A stretch of DNA of 64,000 nt from Hyphomicrobiaceae bacterium (GTDB lineage: Bacteria > Pseudomonadota > Alphaproteobacteria > Rhizobiales > Hyphomicrobiaceae), in NCBI GenBank assembly GCA_030655135.1, contig JAURWC010000076.1:206384-270383 (forward strand), written 5' to 3'. The position numbers and the translations under genes were made by a program. The notes below the pieces were generated by a model. The model saw only the letters and a list, made by a program, of their open reading frames with translations, did not search any database and was not told where the DNA came from. Positions within the stretch are counted from its first letter, which is position 1, and every line of letters starts with the position of its first letter. Below, piece after piece: positions 51,606 to 61,149 of the stretch.

Positions 51606-52270
51606 GCCCCCGAGGATTGCAGGATGCGGCGGGCCGAGTCCAGTTCCTCAGGGGTGTTGACGTTGAACATCGGATCCACAGACTGACCGTTGACGATTGT
51701 CTGCGGGACAATGGCGAGGCGTGCGCCATGATCGACAACGAAGGCCATCATTTCGCGGCGGCCGTCTGCCAGGGCAGCCTTGATCTTCGACACGATCGTC
51801 AACGGCCACAGCGAGATCGTGGGATGCACGTGAGCGTGCGAAACCGCACAGACCAGCGGGGCACCGCTGGCGGTCAGGCGCTTGACGAGATCGGGCGGAA
51901 TGAACGGCGCGTCCGTCGAAACCGTGACGATGGCGCGCAGGCCAGGCTGCGTCTGCGCCCAGGCGATGCCGGCCAATACGCCTGCGAGGGGACCTTCTCG
52001 CTCAGGCGTCGTGTCGGCGATGACTGGCAGGCCGAATTGGGCGAAACGGCTGGGATCGCCGCCGGCATTGATCGCGAGCTTCGCGACCTGGCCACTGAAG
52101 CGGGAGACGACGTGCGCCAGCATCGATTGCTGGTCGAGCGAGAGGAGGCCTTTGTCGCCGCCACCAAGGCGGCTGGACTTGCCGCCCGCGAGAATGACGC
52201 CACCTATTTCAGACGGCTGCAACGGGGCTTCGGAAAGATGTGGGTCCGTGTGATCAATGGGAGCGTTCAT
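51602..52270 (-). CDS. mobA: Molybdenum cofactor guanylyltransferase MobA
   Basis: Attaches GMP to molybdopterin. 222 residues with the nucleotidyltransferase signature GVILAGGKSSRLGGGDKGLL, the metal-binding STDAPFIPPDLV, and the C-terminal FNVNTPEEL. ATG 52270 is selected; an upstream in-frame start adds 31 residues that resemble no family and overlap the divergent gene leader. Confidence 0.93.
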   Translation of the reverse strand: MNAPIDHTDPHLSEAPLQPSEIGGVILAGGKSSRLGGGDKGLLSLDQQSMLAHVVSRFSGQVAKLAINAGGDPSRFAQFGLPVIADTTPEREGPLAGVLAGIAWAQTQPGLRAIVTVSTDAPFIPPDLVKRLTASGAPLVCAVSHAHVHPTISLWPLTIVSKIKAALADGRREMMAFVVDHGARLAIVPQTIVNGQSVDPMFNVNTPEELDSARRILQSSGA

Positions 52271-52344
52271 GGGACACCGACGGAGTTGATTTGAGCCAAG
52301 TGTTTGTTGAGCCAGCGTGGCACCGATGACTGACGGAGTTCTTA

Positions 52345-53007
52345 ATGGCCATCGTAAAAACACCGTGGATTGGGCAAAGAGCGTTAATTTCTGGTCTCGC
52401 GACTGCGGCGGCGATGCCGCTTGCTTCCCACGCGCTTCGGGCGGACAGCAGTCTGACGATCACGCCACAGCAGACCTTGGGGCCATTCTATCCCAATGAC
52501 TGGACCGGGGACATCGATAACGATCTCGTGCTGGTGCAGGGCGAGGCGGCCAAGGCGCTCGGGCACATCACGCACGTTTCTGGCAAGATCCTGGATGCGG
52601 CGGGCCAGCCAGTGCGCAATGCGCAGGTCGAGATCTGGCAGTGCGATGCCAACGGCATCTATCGCCATCCGCGCGACACGAGCTGGTTTGCCAAGCGCGA
52701 GCGCGATCCGGGCTTTCAGAGCCGCGGGCGCATGACGACGGATGCCGAGGGCAACTACAGCTTCCGCACCATCCGGCCTGTCGCGTACCCGGGGCGCACG
52801 CCGCACATCCACGTCAAGGTGGATGCGCCCGGCAAGGACCAGCTGGTCACGCAGATGTACGTGGAGGGCGATCCAGGCAACGAACGCGACGGCATTCTCA
52901 ATAGCCTGCCCGAACGCGAGCGCGCCAGCGTGATCGTGCGGCTGGAGGAAGCCGACCGCCTCGAGCAAGGCGCGCTGGCCGGCGTATTCAACATCGTGAT
53001 GGGTTAG
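52345..53007 (+). CDS. Exported intradiol ring-cleavage dioxygenase-like protein
   Basis: 220 residues with an N-terminal hydrophobic export-like segment (ALISGLATAAAMPLASHALRA; no twin arginine) and a protocatechuate/catechol dioxygenase-like beta-sandwich. The four Fe(III) ligands appear present: Tyr in ANGIYRHP, Tyr in RPVAYPGRTP, and both His in PHIHVKV. An upstream EIWQCDANG matches the family. Exported members of this superfamily exist, and the aromatic substrate is unknown. Divergent from mobA with 74 bases between starts. Confidence 0.88.
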   Translation: MAIVKTPWIGQRALISGLATAAAMPLASHALRADSSLTITPQQTLGPFYPNDWTGDIDNDLVLVQGEAAKALGHITHVSGKILDAAGQPVRNAQVEIWQCDANGIYRHPRDTSWFAKRERDPGFQSRGRMTTDAEGNYSFRTIRPVAYPGRTPHIHVKVDAPGKDQLVTQMYVEGDPGNERDGILNSLPERERASVIVRLEEADRLEQGALAGVFNIVMG

Positions 53008-53085
53008 GCCAAGACGTTGATAGTTGCTAGCCACTTGCCTTCGACGTCCTGCATTCCCGCTTCGACAATTAGCTTGACGCCTCGC

Positions 53086-53240
53086 TCCCCTCCCCCTGGC
53101 GGGGAGGGGTTGGGGGAGGAGCCAGGAGGAAGGTCTGCTAGTATTCGCAACGCCGCTCCTCGACTGGTCAGCCTCCGCTATCCGTTCTCCAAGTTCTTCA
53201 CCCCACCCCTAGCCCCTCCCCATCAAGGGGAGGGGAATTC
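53086..53240. repeat. Composite palindromic element, copy 2
   Basis: Left hairpin with GGCGGGGAGGGG and right hairpin with CATCAAGGGGAGGGG, as in copy 1 (4791). The interior between about 53110 and 53190 is nearly identical to copy 3, differing by a few substitutions and a short indel near the left end. Confidence 0.85.
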
Positions 53241-53378
53241 AGTTCGGACAGTTCGAAGGGGCGCGCTCGCCAGCTTGCGATATCGTGGTGGGTTGGGCGC
53301 AGCGAGTTGATCGTTGCTGGACACTTGTCGCCGTCGTTCGTAGTTCCGGTTTCAAGAAAGTTGGTTCGACGCTTGGTC

Positions 53379-53540
53379 TCCCCTCCCCCTGGCGGGGAGG
53401 GGTCGGGGGTGGGGGGAGGAGCCAGGAGGAAGGTCTGCTAGTATTCGCAACGCCGATCCTCGACCGGTCAGCCTCCGCTATCCGTTCTCCAAGTTCTTCA
53501 CCCCACCGCTAGCCCCTCCCCATCAAGGGGAGGGGAATCC
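53379..53540. repeat. Composite palindromic element, copy 3
   Basis: Same orientation as copy 2 and 293 bases after it. The shared interior carries GGAAGGTCTGCTAGTATTCG and AGCCTCCGCTATCCGTTCTC, which copy 1 lacks. The right flank resumes with GTTCGAAGG in both copies 2 and 3, so the duplication may extend beyond the right hairpin. Confidence 0.85.
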
Positions 53541-53582
53541 GGTTGAGCGAGTTCGAAGGTGATTGCTGGAAATTGGTGAAGT

Positions 53583-53608
53583 TAGGGTCTGACCGAGGTC
53601 AGACCCTA
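53583..53608. repeat. Perfect palindrome downstream of tsaD
   Basis: Arms TAGGGTCTGACC and GGTCAGACCCTA (12 bp each) around a 2-base centre, 17 bases beyond the tsaD stop on its downstream side. No T-run follows on the tsaD strand. It could be a terminator-like structure or a binding site. Confidence 0.7.
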
Positions 53609-53624
53609 TCGGTGCTGTTGGCCC

Positions 53625-54740
53625 TTAAGCCTTCACGCCGGCGCCGATGGCAGGGGCGGCGGAGGCGTCGAGGGGCCAGCGGGGGCGGACGGAGAAGTCG
53701 AGCGGGTCGGTTAGGCCCAATGCCAGGCGTTCGGCGCCGGCCCAGGCGATCATGGCGGCGTTGTCGCCGCACAAGGCGACGGGCGGCACGTGCAGCGTGA
53801 AGCCCTTGCTGTCCGTCAGATCCTGCAGCGCGGTGCGCAGGGCTTGGTTGGCGGCGACGCCGCCGGCAACGACGAGGTGGCGCGGCGTGCCGGCGGGCAA
53901 ACGTTCAACGGCAACGCTCATGGCGCGCGCGATCCGGTCCGCGACGCTACCGGCGACGGCGGCCTGGAACGAGGCGCAGACGTCGGCGATATCCTGGTCC
54001 GTCAGCGGCTGCAGGGCTTGGGCGCGAACGCGAACGGCGGTCTTCAACCCGGCAAACGAGAAGTGCAGTTCGGCCCGGCCAGCCATCGGGCGCGGAAACG
54101 GAAAGCGAGCCGGATCGCCGTTGCGGGCGGCGGCTTCGACGGCAGGGCCGCCGGGAAAGCCCAGGCCCAGCAGTTTCGCGGTCTTGTCGAAGGCTTCTCC
54201 CAGCGCATCGTCGATGGTGGTGCCGAGGCGCTCATAGCGGCCGACGCCGTGAACCAGCAGCAGCTGGGTGTGACCGCCGGAAACGAGTAGCAAGAGATAG
54301 GGTGGAGCCAGCTCGCTCGTCAGGCCGACAGTGAGCGCGTGCGCCTCCAGATGATTGACGGCGATCAGCGGCTTGCCGTGCGCCAGGGCAATCGCCTTGC
54401 CGGTGATGAGACCGACGATCAGGCCGCTGTTCAATCCCGGCCCGGCGGTGGCGGCGACCGCATCCAGGTCTTCGAACAGAACGCCGGCCCCGGACATGGC
54501 GGCGGAAACGATCTCGTCCAGGCATTCGGCATGGGCACGGGCAGCGATCTCCGGCACCACGCCGCCGAACGCCCGGTGCTCTTCCCACTGCGAGCGCACA
54601 ATATTGGACAGGATGCGGCCTTTGCCCGCCGCATCGCGGGCAACCACGGCCGCTGCCGTCTCGTCGCAACTCGTCTCGATGCCCAGCACGACGCTGGCCG
54701 GCCGGGCGGGTTGTGGAGTTGCAGGGGCGGCGCCGGTCAT
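53625..54740 (-). CDS. tsaD: tRNA threonylcarbamoyltransferase TsaD
   Basis: Iron-dependent catalytic subunit of t6A37 synthesis. 371 residues with the N-terminal [14 protein letters not shown], the metal-binding NHLEAHAL (HxxxH-type), [12 protein letters not shown], and the C-terminal [12 protein letters not shown] and [11 protein letters not shown] segments. Two adjacent starts (GTG 54743, ATG 54740) are possible. Divergent from hemC, as in many alphaproteobacteria. Confidence 0.95.
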   Translation of the reverse strand: MTGAAPATPQPARPASVVLGIETSCDETAAAVVARDAAGKGRILSNIVRSQWEEHRAFGGVVPEIAARAHAECLDEIVSAAMSGAGVLFEDLDAVAATAGPGLNSGLIVGLITGKAIALAHGKPLIAVNHLEAHALTVGLTSELAPPYLLLLVSGGHTQLLLVHGVGRYERLGTTIDDALGEAFDKTAKLLGLGFPGGPAVEAAARNGDPARFPFPRPMAGRAELHFSFAGLKTAVRVRAQALQPLTDQDIADVCASFQAAVAGSVADRIARAMSVAVERLPAGTPRHLVVAGGVAANQALRTALQDLTDSKGFTLHVPPVALCGDNAAMIAWAGAERLALGLTDPLDFSVRPRWPLDASAAPAIGAGVKA

Positions 54741-54806
54741 CACATTTGCCTTGGGGACGGGTCTGAAGCATTAATGCCGCCCAGTGCAATCCGCCTAGCA
54801 TCCAGG

Positions 54807-55745
54807 ATGAGACGCTTGCAAGGTTCACCAATCCGTATCGGCACGCGCGGCTCGCCGCTGGCGCTGGCGCAGGCCCACGAAGTGCGTGCCCGGCTGATGG
54901 CCGCACACGGCGGGACGGACGACGACTATCCGATCATCGTGATCAAAACCACGGGCGACCTCATTCTCGACCGGCCGCTGGCGGAAGTGGGCGGCAAGGG
55001 CCTGTTCACCAAGGAGATCGAAGAGGCGCTGATCTCGCGCGCGATCGACCTTGCCGTACATTCCATGAAGGACATGCAGACGGCGCTGCCGCCGGGACTA
55101 AGTATCGGCGCGGTGCTGGAGCGCGAGGATGTGCGCGATGCCTTCATCAGCTTGAAGCATGCGTCGCTGCAAGCGCTGCCCCACGGGGCCACAGTCGGCA
55201 CGTCGTCGTTGCGGCGCGAGGCGCAGGTTCGCCGCGCACGGCCCGACCTCAAAGTGGTCGGTTTTCGCGGCAACGTGCAGACGCGCTTGCGCAAGCTGGA
55301 AGAGGGCGTCGCGGACGCCACGTTCCTGGCCTGTGCCGGTCTCAACCGGCTGGGCATGTCGGCGCACATCACGGCGCCGATTGCTACGGACACGATGCTG
55401 CCCGCCGTAGCACAAGGCGCAGTGGCCATCGAGATCCGCGAAGACGACGATGCGACGCGGGCACTGATCGCGCCGCTCAATCACGAGCGCACCGCACTTT
55501 GCGTTACGGCGGAGCGGGCGTTTCTGACGAAGCTGGAAGGGTCTTGCCGCACGCCGATTGCCGGCCTGGCCGAACTCGGTGACGGCGGGCTGACGTTCCG
55601 CGGCATGTTGCTGACGCCGGACGGCAAGGATTGCCGCGAGGTCGCAGGCTCCGGCGGGTACGGCGACGCCTACCAGATCGGCGACGACGCAGGCGCCAAG
55701 CTACTGGCGAATGCCGGGCCGCACTTCCTAGCCCCGCATACGTGA
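54807..55745 (+). CDS. hemC: Porphobilinogen deaminase
   Basis: Polymerises four porphobilinogens to hydroxymethylbilane. 312 residues beginning with the RIGTRGSPLALAQA motif, with VHSMKDMQTALP, GTSSLRREAQ, and the dipyrromethane-cofactor cysteine in LEGSCRTPIAG. ATG 54807 gives the family length; ATG 54774 is an alternative. Its stop overlaps the hemD start by one base (TGATG). Confidence 0.95.
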   Translation: MRRLQGSPIRIGTRGSPLALAQAHEVRARLMAAHGGTDDDYPIIVIKTTGDLILDRPLAEVGGKGLFTKEIEEALISRAIDLAVHSMKDMQTALPPGLSIGAVLEREDVRDAFISLKHASLQALPHGATVGTSSLRREAQVRRARPDLKVVGFRGNVQTRLRKLEEGVADATFLACAGLNRLGMSAHITAPIATDTMLPAVAQGAVAIEIREDDDATRALIAPLNHERTALCVTAERAFLTKLEGSCRTPIAGLAELGDGGLTFRGMLLTPDGKDCREVAGSGGYGDAYQIGDDAGAKLLANAGPHFLAPHT

Positions 55746-56464
55746 TGCATCTGATCGTCACACGACCCGAAGCCGATGCGGCCGAAATGGCGGAACGCAT
55801 TGAGGCCATGGGGCATCGCGTCAGTCTCGCGCCGCTGCTTGAGATGCGACCGACCGGCACCCGTCTGGACTTTACCGAAGTGCAAGCGATCGTTGCGACG
55901 AGCCGTAACGCGTTGCGGGCCTTGGCGGACGGACCGGCACTGGACGCCGTCACGCGTTTACCAATCTTCGTGGTAGGGCCAGCGAGCGCCGAGCTGGCCC
56001 GCGAGATTGGCTTCACTAACGTGACGGCAGGAACCGGCGGCGGCAGGCAGCTACTGCCGCTGATCGCGGAAGCCTGTCCGGTTAACGGCGGACCCTTGTT
56101 GTATCTCAGCGGAGACGCAGTCGCCTTCGACATGGGGGCGGCGTTAAGCGGTGCCGGATATGACGTGCGCCATCAGGTCGTGTATGAGGCCGTTGAGGCG
56201 AGCAGTTTGCCCGGCAGCGTGGTTGCGGCAATCCGGGGCGGCGAGGTGGCCGGTGTCATCGTGATGTCGGCCAGGACGGCTAGGGTCTTTGTACGCTTGG
56301 CGCAGGACGCCGGCGCCCGGGGCGAGGCTGGGAAGCTGGCCTATCTCTGTATCTCGCGCACGGTTGCGGATGCCTTGGGCGAGCCGCAACCACGCGTTCT
56401 TGTGGCGGATCGGCCCACGTCGGAAGAAATGCTTGCCCTCGTTAGAGAGTTGGCGTCAAATTAG
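55745..56464 (+). CDS. hemD: Uroporphyrinogen-III synthase
   Basis: Cyclises hydroxymethylbilane. 239 residues with the two-domain pattern: LIVTRPEADAAEMAERIEAMGH at the start, VATSRNALRAL, FVVGPASAELAREIGF, LYLSGD, and the final CISRTVADALG. Sequence conservation in HemD is low, so the operon position between hemC and the mitofilin gene adds to the call. Start fixed by the TGATG overlap. Confidence 0.93.
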   Translation: MHLIVTRPEADAAEMAERIEAMGHRVSLAPLLEMRPTGTRLDFTEVQAIVATSRNALRALADGPALDAVTRLPIFVVGPASAELAREIGFTNVTAGTGGGRQLLPLIAEACPVNGGPLLYLSGDAVAFDMGAALSGAGYDVRHQVVYEAVEASSLPGSVVAAIRGGEVAGVIVMSARTARVFVRLAQDAGARGEAGKLAYLCISRTVADALGEPQPRVLVADRPTSEEMLALVRELASN

Positions 56465-56599
56465 CTCCAAAAGCCTTTGGGCCTAGGAAACAACAGACAA
56501 TTTTGGGTTTCATCCCGCTGCTATCCCTGAAGCGTGCGATGCCCCTTGCCGGATGCCTGTGTGGTGTCCCGGCGCCCGAATTCTGGAGACCCCTGCTAC

Positions 56600-58486
56600 A
56601 TGTCCGATAACAAAAAAGACGTGCCTGCCGATGCGAAGCGCCCGCATGCGACGCTCGATCTCAAGGCCACCGACGTGACGCCGGCGAAGGCCGCAGACGC
56701 TAAAGCTGGCGACAAAACGGAAGCGAGAGCTGCCAGCAGTGCAGCATCGTCTGCGACCGCCGCCAACGCGGGGGCCAGCGGCGCAAAGGCTGACGTGAAG
56801 GCCAATGAGGTAAAGGCGGCAGCAGCTGCGGCGCCAGCCGCCGGCAGCAAGCTTGATGACCGTGCCGGCGTCAAGCCGGACGAGCGCAAGGCGCAATCAT
56901 CGGCGATGCCGCCTGTGGCGCCCGTTCCCGTCGCACGATCCGGTGGAGGCATTTTCAGCCATCTGCTGGCGGGCATTGCGGGCGGCGTACTGGCTTTCGG
57001 GCTTGCCGATTGGGCGGCGCCGCAGCTCGGCATATCCACCTCGACGCAGGATTTGAAATCGGAGACGGGCAAGCTACAGGCGCGGCTTGCGAGCCTTGAA
57101 AAGGCAGCTGGATCGGATGCAGCGGCGAAGTTGCAGGCGGCCGAGCAGCGTTTGGCGGCGCTTGAAGGCAGAGCCGAAACGCTGGGATTAACCCAGGCGC
57201 AAATTGCCGACGAGACGAAGACGGCGATCGACAAGCTTTCGGCGGAGAAGCTCAGCGGCGCAGTGCAGCAGCGCCTGAATGCGCTCGACGACCGGTTGGC
57301 CACCATCGCAAGGGCCGCAGAACAAGATCCGGCCGGAGGCAACAACGTTTCGCAGATTGCTGCGGTCACCGGCAAGGTGTTCGCGCTGCAGTCCGTGCTG
57401 AGCAAGGAGATCGATGCGGTTCGCCAAGCCATGCCGCAGAATGTCGATCCGCGGCTGGCGGAGCTCGCCGAACAGGCCGAGGCTGCACGAATCGGCACTC
57501 AGCGGGCCGATACCGACATCGCCAACGTGAAGACAGACGCGGCCCGTCTGAACCAGCGGATCGAGACGCTGAAGGCCGACAACGACCGAGCTGGTGCGAT
57601 TGTGAAGGTGCTGCAGGAAGAAACCGCGCAGCTGACCAGCGGCTTTGCCGAGTTGAAGGCCACGCTTGCTTCCCAGGTGAAGGGCGGCGTCGGCGAGGCC
57701 ATCACGCCGGTTTCAAAAAAGATTGCGGCGTTGGAGGAGGGCCTACAGACAGTCGTAAAGAGTGAGGCGGACCGGCGCACCAATGCGGAGCGAATTGTCG
57801 TCTCCCTCGAGCTTGCGAACCTCAAGCGGCTGATCGACGGCGGGCAGAACTATGCGGCCGCCCTCTCAGAAGTCCGCAAGGCCTCGGGCAGCAAGTTCGA
57901 CCTGGATGCGCTCGAGCGCTTCAAGGATACGGGCGTGCCGACGATTGCCTCGCTTCAACGTGATTTCCGGCCCGTCGCCAACGCGGTTCTGGATGCCGCC
58001 GAGACGCCTGCGGAAGGCGGTGTCTTCGATAAGCTGGTGGCCGGTGCAAAGTCTGTCGTGCGAGTTCGCAACATGAACCCGTCGCCCGCCGACAAGAGCG
58101 CGGAAGCCGTCGTCGCGCGCATGCAGGTGGCGTTGTCAGAAGGCAACCTGGGTGATGTGCTGACGTATGCTAACGAGTTGCCTGCGGGAGCATCTGGTCC
58201 GGCGCAGGACTGGCTCGGCAACGTCAAGGCTCGGCACGCCGTCGATCGCGCGATCGGAGACGTGGAGCGCCAGCTAAAGACGTCGTTGACGCAGGCTTCG
58301 GCTGAGCCGCCTGCTGCGGCGGAGGAACCGCCTGCAGAACCGCAAACGCCGCCTGTGCTAGAACGGAATGCGACACCACCCCCCGCCGAGAAACCGGCAG
58401 ACGCGCCCGTTGGACCCAGCGGCCGTTCGCCGGCACCGGGGCCGGTACCGCAGTCTGCGCCGGCTACGCCCACCGAAAAGCCCTAA
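56600..58486 (+). CDS. Alphaproteobacterial mitofilin-like protein (COG4223, Mic60-type)
   Basis: 628 residues: a low-complexity Ala/Lys/Asp-rich N-terminus (about 1-110), one membrane helix (FSHLLAGIAGGVLAFGLADWA), a long coiled coil (about 150-440), and a C-terminal region with helices ending before a Pro-rich tail. This order is that of the bacterial counterpart of mitochondrial Mic60, usually encoded between hemD and hemY. Bacterial family members localise to and shape intracytoplasmic or inner membranes. ATG 56600 lies 135 bases after hemD. Confidence 0.88.
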   Translation: MSDNKKDVPADAKRPHATLDLKATDVTPAKAADAKAGDKTEARAASSAASSATAANAGASGAKADVKANEVKAAAAAAPAAGSKLDDRAGVKPDERKAQSSAMPPVAPVPVARSGGGIFSHLLAGIAGGVLAFGLADWAAPQLGISTSTQDLKSETGKLQARLASLEKAAGSDAAAKLQAAEQRLAALEGRAETLGLTQAQIADETKTAIDKLSAEKLSGAVQQRLNALDDRLATIARAAEQDPAGGNNVSQIAAVTGKVFALQSVLSKEIDAVRQAMPQNVDPRLAELAEQAEAARIGTQRADTDIANVKTDAARLNQRIETLKADNDRAGAIVKVLQEETAQLTSGFAELKATLASQVKGGVGEAITPVSKKIAALEEGLQTVVKSEADRRTNAERIVVSLELANLKRLIDGGQNYAAALSEVRKASGSKFDLDALERFKDTGVPTIASLQRDFRPVANAVLDAAETPAEGGVFDKLVAGAKSVVRVRNMNPSPADKSAEAVVARMQVALSEGNLGDVLTYANELPAGASGPAQDWLGNVKARHAVDRAIGDVERQLKTSLTQASAEPPAAAEEPPAEPQTPPVLERNATPPPAEKPADAPVGPSGRSPAPGPVPQSAPATPTEKP

Positions 58487-58498
58487 GGGATCGCTATC

Positions 58499-60328
58499 AT
58501 GCTGCGACTTGTTGCTTATCTCCTCGCGGTGCTGGCGGTTGCCTCCGGCTTGGCTTGGCTTGCGGATCGTCCTGGACAGCTGATCATCAACTGGCAGGGA
58601 CGCGAAATCGAAACCAGCGTGTTTCATGCCGTCGTCATCCTGGCAGCGCTGACGGCTACGGCCATCTTCGTCTGGTCGTTGCTGCGGCAGATGTGGAACA
58701 GCCCTGCAACGGTAGGGCACTTCATCAACAAGCGGCGGCAGCGGCGCGGGCTTGACGCCCTGTCGAGCGGCATGATCGCCATCGGCGCGGGCGATCGTGC
58801 AACGGCGACGAAATACGCAATCCAGGCGCGCAAATCGCTTCCGAACGAGCCGTTGACGCACTTGCTGCGGGCGCAGGCCGCGCAGCTTTCGGGTGACCGC
58901 ACGACGGCGCGACGCATTTTCGAGGCGATGCTGGCGTCGCCCGACACCGAGCAGCTTGGACTGCGCGGACTGTTCGTCGAAGCCCAGCGCGAGGGCGCAG
59001 CGGAGCCTGCGCAGCAGTATTCGCAGCGGGCGCTGCGGCTCAATCCGAAGCTCGCTTGGCCGGTTGATGCGCTGTTCGACCTGCAGTGCCGCGAAGGCAA
59101 CTGGGCCGGTGCACTGGACACGCTGGCCACCGCGCGGCGCAATGGGCATGTCGAGAAGACTTTGGCCGACCGGCGGCGCGCGGTGCTGCTGACGGCGCAG
59201 GCGCAGACATTAGAAGACAGCGACGCCGAGAAAGCGCTGACGCTTGCATCCGAGGCGCATGGGCTGGCGCCGGATCTCATCCCGGCTGCGGCCATCGCGG
59301 GGCGCATTCTGGCGGGCAAAGGCAATACGGCGCGCGCGGCCAAAATTCTGCAAAAGACGTGGAGCAAGGCGCCGCATCCGGATCTCTCGACGGCTTATGC
59401 CTTTGCGCGCATCGGCGACAGTCCGCGCGACCGGCTCGATCGCGTCAAGCAACTGGCGGCGCTGCGACCGTATGCCGTCGAGGCTTCGATCGCGGTTGCG
59501 ACTGCGGCCATCGAGGCTCGAGACTGGGATCAGGCCCGGCATGCCTTGGCACCGTTATTGGACCAGAGCCGCCTGACACAGCGCGCCGCCACGCTGATGG
59601 CGCGCGTCGAGGGCGAGCAACACGGCGACAAGGGCCGCGTGCGCGAGTGGCTGGCACGCGCCGCAACAGCACAACGCGATGCAGCCTGGACGGCGGATGG
59701 CATCGTGGCCGAGCGGTGGGCTGCTGTCTCCCCGGCTACTGGCCAGTTGGATGCCTTTGTGTGGAAGGTACCCGTAGAGCGCGTCGGTGAGACGGATGAA
59801 GCCACGCTGTTGCATGACCGTTTGCGGGAGTTGGTAGCTGCCGGCGACACTCACGAGACTGACGATGTCGTTGACGCTGATCCGGCTTTGCCAGCAGAAG
59901 TAGCTCCGCCAAAGCCGGTGGCTAATGTCGCTGCCGACGTCGTGGACGCGGAGCCGGTAAACTCGGGCACGCCTGATGCTGCTGCCGAACCTGCACCTGA
60001 GGGGCGTCCCGTTGGCGCCACCGGGGGCCGCAGTTCGTACGCTGGGCTGCCCGCCGGGGGGCCGACCGCTGCACGCAGAGCAAAACCAGATAGCAGCATC
60101 GCCGAGCCCGCGGCTAAGCTCGACGGGCCGCCTTCACAGGCGGCACGCATCGATGGATCGGAGGCGGCGGCAATGGCAGCGGCGCCGAGCGAGCCGGTTG
60201 TCCCGGCTCAACGACCGGCGCCGAATGAGCCACGGATTTTTGTGGCGCCGCGCGCTCCGGATGACCCAGGCGCGGTCGACGATTTCGACGAACAACCGAG
60301 GTTGATACACCCCAACCGGGCCGTGTAG
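58499..60328 (+). CDS. hemY: HemY-type haem biosynthesis-associated TPR protein
   Basis: Bacterial HemY of the HemX/HemY operon type, not the protoporphyrinogen oxidase of Bacillus. 609 residues with two N-terminal membrane helices (about 2-20 and 42-62), the HemY_N region (LADRPGQLIINWQGREIETS), a TPR-rich helical body (about 85-420), and a disordered Pro/Ala tail (about 450-609). AAGGG precedes the ATG. Twelve bases after the mitofilin stop, so the haem operon continues. Confidence 0.92.
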   Translation: MLRLVAYLLAVLAVASGLAWLADRPGQLIINWQGREIETSVFHAVVILAALTATAIFVWSLLRQMWNSPATVGHFINKRRQRRGLDALSSGMIAIGAGDRATATKYAIQARKSLPNEPLTHLLRAQAAQLSGDRTTARRIFEAMLASPDTEQLGLRGLFVEAQREGAAEPAQQYSQRALRLNPKLAWPVDALFDLQCREGNWAGALDTLATARRNGHVEKTLADRRRAVLLTAQAQTLEDSDAEKALTLASEAHGLAPDLIPAAAIAGRILAGKGNTARAAKILQKTWSKAPHPDLSTAYAFARIGDSPRDRLDRVKQLAALRPYAVEASIAVATAAIEARDWDQARHALAPLLDQSRLTQRAATLMARVEGEQHGDKGRVREWLARAATAQRDAAWTADGIVAERWAAVSPATGQLDAFVWKVPVERVGETDEATLLHDRLRELVAAGDTHETDDVVDADPALPAEVAPPKPVANVAADVVDAEPVNSGTPDAAAEPAPEGRPVGATGGRSSYAGLPAGGPTAARRAKPDSSIAEPAAKLDGPPSQAARIDGSEAAAMAAAPSEPVVPAQRPAPNEPRIFVAPRAPDDPGAVDDFDEQPRLIHPNRAV

Positions 60329-60523
60329 TGTGTCTCGGGTTGTAGGTGGACTTTCGAACTGTGATTTCCAGCGCTCGTTAAACTTGATCTTTAACAGCGT
60401 GGAACAGCATCATCATTTTGCTCGCCAATTACATCAAGGTTGTATTAATGATAGGACTTAACGGGCCGTTCACTACTAGTACTTTTGCTTTTCCGCATCC
60501 TCTTGTTTGGCGTGAGGAACACA

Positions 60524-60763
60524 ATGCAATTCAATCCGGGCGATATTGTTTCGCTCAATGCAGATGACCGAAGGATGGTCGTCGTATCCAAATTAGATGC
60601 GCGCCTTATTTGGGTCCGCCTTGAGCGATCCGACCGCGACGACATGTACGCCTTCCGCCTAGAAGACCTGCGCTTGCTTGCGCGCGCAGAGTTGGCGCCG
60701 CCCTTGGTGTTCTCTACCGTGCCGCAGATTCCGCTCGCCACAACTGATTCCATCGCGGCCTGA
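60524..60763 (+). CDS. Small protein of unknown function, SH3/KOW-like
   Basis: 79 residues, beginning MQFNPGDIVSLNADDRRM and containing strands VVVSKLDARLIWVRLE and a polar loop, the pattern of small beta-barrel (SH3- or KOW-like) domains. ATG 60524 has a GAGGA site. It stands alone, just before tRNA-Thr. The family is not identified. Confidence 0.65.
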   Translation: MQFNPGDIVSLNADDRRMVVVSKLDARLIWVRLERSDRDDMYAFRLEDLRLLARAELAPPLVFSTVPQIPLATTDSIAA

Positions 60764-60854
60764 ACGGCTCGCGATCGCATTACGCTGCGGCGCCAACGCA
60801 GTCTTGCAATCCGGCAGCGCACCGGGTATCCCTGCGGCTTCCCGCCAGGGGTTT

Positions 60855-60930
60855 GCCGCTTTAGCTCAGCTGGTAGAGCACCGCATTCGTAATGCGGGGG
60901 TCAGGTGTTCAAGTCACCTAAGCGGCACCA
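60855..60930 (+). tRNA. tRNA-Thr (anticodon CGU)
   Basis: 76 bases with encoded CCA. Acceptor GCCGCTT/AAGCGGC, D arm GCTC-AGCTGGTA-GAGC, anticodon stem-loop CCGCA-TTCGTAA-TGCGG (CGU, reading ACG), and T arm AGGTG-TTCAAGT-CACCT. Confidence 0.97.
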
Positions 60931-61149
60931 TTTCCTCTTCTCGCGATGCCGCCCGCTAGTCTATCGCGTGCGAAATTCGGTTCTTGCCTCCCATTCCGGT
61001 CACCTAGACATCCGCCCTTTTCACACTGTTGGCGGTGGCTCGTCGCTGCCATTTTAGGCTTTGCTGAATAAGGTCTTAAGGTCGATTTTTGCAAGTGATG
61101 CTCCGGGTATCGGCTATGGTCGCCGCTGGATTTGTACAAGGAGCAAGGC

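Larger units (their letters stand above)
53008..53624. other. Repeat-rich intergenic region between dioxygenase and tsaD
   Basis: About 617 bases with no gene. It holds two composite palindromic elements (53086-53240 and 53379-53540) that are almost identical to each other, an intervening 140-base segment with no recognised feature, and a perfect palindrome (53583-53608). Confidence 0.75.
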
